Source: Bacteroidia bacterium
GTDB taxonomy: Bacteria; Bacteroidota; Bacteroidia; Cytophagales; Cyclobacteriaceae
DNA: 35,998 nucleotides
NCBI GenBank assembly: GCA_016650355.1
Contig: JAENVX010000213.1
Coordinates: forward strand, 1-35,998
Reading direction: 5' to 3'
Shown here piece after piece: positions 33,454 through 35,998 of this stretch; position 1 is the first letter of the stretch, and every line of letters begins with the position of its first letter. The notes under the pieces were generated by a model that worked only from the letters and a program-made list of their open reading frames with translations, did not search any database and was not told the DNA's origin. Position numbers and translations under genes: made by a program.

Positions 33454-33999
33454 ATGAATGAACAAACCGCCATCGAATATAAGGAGGTAATTGCCGCCTG
33501 CAAAGCCCTGTTTGAGAAGAAAACAAAGGACTATGGCACGGCTTGGCGCATCCTGCGGATATCCTCCATCACCGATCAGATTTATATTAAAGCTCAGCGT
33601 ATTAGGAGTATCCAGGAGAAAGGCGTGCAAAAAGTAGGGGATTCAATCAAAGATGAGTTTACGGGCATCATCAATTATTGTGTTATCGCCTTAATTCAAA
33701 TGAAGCTGAAGGATTCAGACAAAATGGAAATGAATTTTGAAGAACTTGAACAACTCTATGATGAGGCGACTATGGGTACATTTGATCTGCTACAGAATAA
33801 GAACCATGACTATGGAGAAGCCTGGCGCGAAATGCGCGTTGGTTCTATGACAGATATTATATTAATGAAACTCCTGCGTGTGAAGCAGATAGAAGATAAC
33901 CAAGGCATCACATTGGTCAGTGAAGGAGTAATGGCAAACTATCAGGACATGATTAATTATGCGGTATTTTGTTTGATCAAACTATCTGCTGGCAACTGA
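33454..33999 (+). CDS. DUF1599 protein with internal duplication
   Basis: The 181-residue protein is made of two copies of one all-alpha unit: KDYGTAWR (25-32) with TD at 40-41, K46, R49 and NY at 74-75, and again HDYGEAWR (118-125) with TD at 133-134, K139, R142 and NY at 168-169. The offset is 93-94 residues throughout. This is the DUF1599 domain. I recall it being linked to nucleotide modification in comparative genomics, without experimental function, and I am unsure of that. I start at ATG 33454; the frame stays open back to an ATG at 33247, but that would overlap the folP start and add a hydrophobic, unrelated stretch. It leads a tight plus-strand unit with the DoxX-like gene (37-base gap) and aroK. 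Confidence 0.9.
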   Translation: MNEQTAIEYKEVIAACKALFEKKTKDYGTAWRILRISSITDQIYIKAQRIRSIQEKGVQKVGDSIKDEFTGIINYCVIALIQMKLKDSDKMEMNFEELEQLYDEATMGTFDLLQNKNHDYGEAWREMRVGSMTDIILMKLLRVKQIEDNQGITLVSEGVMANYQDMINYAVFCLIKLSAGN

Positions 34000-34000
34000 T

Positions 34001-34010
34001 CACAATTGTG
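34001..34010. promoter_or_regulatory. 10-bp palindrome before the DoxX-like gene
   Basis: CACAATTGTG is a perfect palindrome 2 bases after the DUF1599 stop and 27 bases before the next start. A TAAATTTG at 34016-34023 matches the -7 consensus but is only 13 bases from the ATG and has no -33 match. Function unknown. Confidence 0.22.
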
Positions 34011-34036
34011 TCATTTAAATTTGAAAAATTAGAGTT

Positions 34037-35137
34037 ATGAGAAAATTCATCGATCAGTTCTCACGGTTTTTTGTTGGAGGACTATTTATTTTTTCGGGTC
34101 TGATAAAATTAAATGACCCCATCGGTACTCAAATAAAACTCGAAGAGTACTTCGAAGTCTTTGCATTAGACTTTGGATCGTTCTTTCATTATTTCATTCC
34201 ATGGGCATTGGAGATTGGTATGATCATGATTGTGTTGGAACTAGCCTTGGGTGTGGCAATTTTAATTTTCTATAAGATGAGCCAAACTACCTGGACGCTG
34301 TTGGGATTGATGGTATTCTTTACTTTTTTGACTTTCTACTCTGCCTACTTTAATAAGGTAACAGACTGCGGCTGCTTTGGTGATGCAATCAAGTTAACTC
34401 CATGGGAATCTTTTTACAAGGACATTGTGCTCATGGTGTTTGTACTTCATCTGTTTTGGTATAGAAAAGGCTTTATGCCAACATTACCTTCACGGGTTGG
34501 TCATTTTTTTGTAGGTGGAACGGTGATCGTTAGTTTATTCTTAGGGGTTTACGCAATCCTGCATTTGCCTTTTATTGATTTCAGAGCGTACAGAATCGGC
34601 AACAGTATTCCGCAACAGATGATTCCATCAGAGTCCCCCATAATCGAGTACACTTTTGAAAAGGGAACTGAAAAGATTACATCAACAAAGTTTCTAACAG
34701 AAGAGGGATTAAAATATGTTTCTTCGAAAGTGTTGAATGAGGAAAATGCAAAACCCAAAATTACGGATTACCTGGTAACTAGCCCAGAGGGAGAAGATAT
34801 GACACCCTATACGTTCACCGGCTCTAAACTATTAATCACCATGTATGATGTCACTAAGTCATCATCAGAAAACATTGAGGACATCAAGGGTTTGACGAAA
34901 GCATTGGATGGAAAAGTGGAAGCCTTTGTACTGACTTCTTCATTGGCAGAACAAATGGAAGCATTCCGACACGAGCACCAGTTAGCCATACCCTATTATT
35001 ATGCTGACGCAACTGTTTTAAAAACAATCATTCGCTCCAACCCAGGTATTTCGCTTTGGAAAGACGGCACAGTGTTAGGTAATTGGCATCATAATGATAC
35101 ACCAGGTGCAGATACAATCCTTGAACTGTTGAAATGA
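34037..35137 (+). CDS. DoxX/MauE-like membrane protein (BT_3928 family)
   Basis: The 366-residue protein has an N-terminal four- to five-helix membrane domain (hydrophobic segments at about 10-26, 54-78, 84-105, 126-142 and 157-177) and a soluble C-terminal part (about 200-366). The start FSRFFVGGLFIFSGLIKLND is typical of the DoxX superfamily, and D110-C111-G112-C113-F114-G115 matches the CGCFG motif of MauE-like redox membrane proteins. The family is known as BT_3928 and has no assigned function. The two cysteines could serve thiol-disulfide exchange, by analogy to MauE. The C-terminal part contains a thioredoxin-like stretch (TGSKLLITMYDVTKSSSENI), which is weak. It overlaps aroK by 4 bases (ATGA). 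Confidence 0.85.
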   Translation: MRKFIDQFSRFFVGGLFIFSGLIKLNDPIGTQIKLEEYFEVFALDFGSFFHYFIPWALEIGMIMIVLELALGVAILIFYKMSQTTWTLLGLMVFFTFLTFYSAYFNKVTDCGCFGDAIKLTPWESFYKDIVLMVFVLHLFWYRKGFMPTLPSRVGHFFVGGTVIVSLFLGVYAILHLPFIDFRAYRIGNSIPQQMIPSESPIIEYTFEKGTEKITSTKFLTEEGLKYVSSKVLNEENAKPKITDYLVTSPEGEDMTPYTFTGSKLLITMYDVTKSSSENIEDIKGLTKALDGKVEAFVLTSSLAEQMEAFRHEHQLAIPYYYADATVLKTIIRSNPGISLWKDGTVLGNWHHNDTPGADTILELLK

Positions 35138-35652
35138 AAATATTTCTTATAGGCCTTCCAGGCTCTGGCAAATCGACTATTGGTAAATCATTAGCATTGG
35201 AGTTGTCACTACCTTTTGTTGATCTCGATCAGGAAGTTGAGAAGCAAGAAGGACGAACAATAAAGAATATTTTTAAGGAGATGAAGGAAGGCTATTTTCG
35301 GCAACGAGAATCACAAGTGCTGAAAAATTGGTGCCTGTCGTCCTACTCATTTGTAATGGCAACAGGTGGAGGGGCTCCATGTTTCTTTGACAATATGGAA
35401 CAGATTAATCATGCAGGCAAAAGCATTTTTCTGGATGTGCTGGCAAGTGAGATAGCAAGACGAATTATGAATTCACATATTTCAGAACGGCCGCTCTTTG
35501 CTACGGATAATGCAGAAAGTCTAAAGGATCGGATTGAATTTATGCGGTCGCAGCGGATCCATTTTTATAAACAGGCAAGTATAACAGTCTCAGGTGAACG
35601 AACGGACATAAAAGTGTTAGTGGAAAAACTAAACTTGACCGATCAATCCTAG
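35134..35652 (+). CDS. aroK: Shikimate kinase
   Basis: AroK phosphorylates shikimate with ATP in aromatic amino acid biosynthesis. The 172-residue length is standard. The P-loop is GLPGSGKST (7-15). The shikimate-binding residues are D32 (in FVDLDQEV), R58 (in YFRQRE) and the GGG at 78-80 (ATGGGAP). The lid contains SERPLF near residue 117, and RxxxY-like RSQRIHFY follows near 144. Translational coupling to the DoxX-like gene (ATGA overlap) indicates co-expression only. It converges with the outer-membrane protein fragment, with 3 bases between stops. Confidence 0.96.
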   Translation: MKIFLIGLPGSGKSTIGKSLALELSLPFVDLDQEVEKQEGRTIKNIFKEMKEGYFRQRESQVLKNWCLSSYSFVMATGGGAPCFFDNMEQINHAGKSIFLDVLASEIARRIMNSHISERPLFATDNAESLKDRIEFMRSQRIHFYKQASITVSGERTDIKVLVEKLNLTDQS

Positions 35653-35655
35653 TGC

Positions 35656-35998
35656 TCAAAAAGGAAATCCTACTGTTAATAAAATATTGGAATTACGTTG
35701 TGAGTAATTTACCAATGGGCTGGTTGACGTGTTCACGCGATATGGACGGTACGAATTATTTCCCCAACTGTATATCGTGGCCAGGTCAACATAGAATTTT
35801 TGTGTCCGATAACCAATACCAGCAGACGTACTTTGTATAACCCTTGACACATCGTTTTGTTCTGTTTTGAATGGCTCTGGCATTAAGCTGTATCCGCCTC
35901 TGAATCGAAACTGATTGTAACGGAACTCTCCCCCAAAGCGAAGATTGACCACAGATTGGTATAGTGATTTAATTTTATCATTATCGCTAGTGTATGAT
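35656..35998 (-). CDS. C-terminal fragment of an outer-membrane beta-barrel protein (cut by window edge)
   Basis: The minus-strand frame ends at 35656 (TGA) and stays open to the right edge of the window, so the 5' part lies outside. The visible 114 or so residues read as barrel strands: SLYQSVVNLRFGGEFRYNQF, RFRGGYSLMPEPF, STSAGIGYRTQKFYVDLATI and the final ILLTVGFPF, with an aromatic last residue, as expected for an outer-membrane barrel. The phrase LRFGGEFRYNQFRFRGGYSL resembles OMPP1/FadL/TodX-type transporters. Family assignment is tentative because the N-terminus is missing. The start at 35952 that a partial reading would give is not real, since the frame continues beyond it. Confidence 0.65.
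   Translation of the reverse strand, partial: SYTSDNDKIKSLYQSVVNLRFGGEFRYNQFRFRGGYSLMPEPFKTEQNDVSRVIQSTSAGIGYRTQKFYVDLATIYSWGNNSYRPYRVNTSTSPLVNYSQRNSNILLTVGFPF

Noticed and set aside
35652..35840. Short plus-strand frame downstream of aroK
   Set aside because: It is antisense to the outer-membrane protein fragment, whose barrel strands are clear.
1..35998. CRISPR array, prophage, insertion sequence, tRNA or rRNA genes
   Set aside because: I found no regularly spaced repeats, transposase or integrase genes, or recognisable RNA gene sequence; apparent repeats are short spacer elements.

Overview
The window is a gene-dense stretch of a Bacteroidota chromosome, most likely a Cytophagales-type member (inference from gene content; no 16S gene is present). 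The evidence is a full-length SprA, the outer-membrane translocon of the type IX secretion system; several Bacteroidota-restricted families (DUF4837, DUF4292, DUF1599, BT_3928-type DoxX); an SDR-type threonine dehydrogenase; a moderately AT-rich base composition; few Shine-Dalgarno sites; and several -7 elements of the Bacteroidota form TAnnTTTG. No rRNA, tRNA, CRISPR array, phage, insertion sequence or integrase was seen. No gap between genes exceeds 300 bases.

Layout. (1) 1-2651, plus strand: the tail of an M14-like carboxypeptidase, an unrecognised 167-residue protein and a membrane-anchored FMN-binding glutamate-synthase-like protein. (2) 2693-14245, minus strand: maeB, ruvA, sprA, then gcvH and lipA. 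maeB-ruvA-sprA are separated by only 18 and 7 bases and look like one transcription unit; gcvH has its own candidate promoter. (3) 14352-25145, minus strand: a cell-envelope block of Wzx-like flippase, sugar-phosphate nucleotidyltransferase, TPR protein, DUF4292 lipoprotein, EnvC-like amidase activator, TatA, GatA, a LysM lytic transglycosylase and a DUF4837 lipoprotein, many with overlapping or nearly touching ends. (4) 25281-27551: a divergent threonine-to-glycine pair, tdh (minus) and kbl (plus). (5) 27689-30877: a large secreted BNR/sortilin-like propeller protein. (6) 30913-33300, minus: a small PH-like membrane protein, then folP-cdaA (dihydropteroate synthase and c-di-AMP synthase). (7) 33454-35652, plus: DUF1599 protein, DoxX/MauE-like membrane protein and shikimate kinase, followed by the convergent C-terminal piece of an outer-membrane protein at the right edge.

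How the genes connect. Tdh and Kbl turn threonine into glycine plus acetyl-CoA; GcvH carries the lipoyl arm for glycine cleavage and LipA makes that lipoyl group, so one glycine route is represented at two loci. The envelope block combines glycan export (flippase, nucleotidyltransferase), lipoproteins and peptidoglycan remodelling (EnvC-like protein, lytic transglycosylase), and sits next to the T9SS translocon gene. I see mostly housekeeping and conserved-synteny genes. The least explained items are the DUF4837, DUF4292, DUF1599 and BT_3928-type genes, a CdaA with RHK in place of RHR, and inverted or direct repeats placed on candidate promoters.
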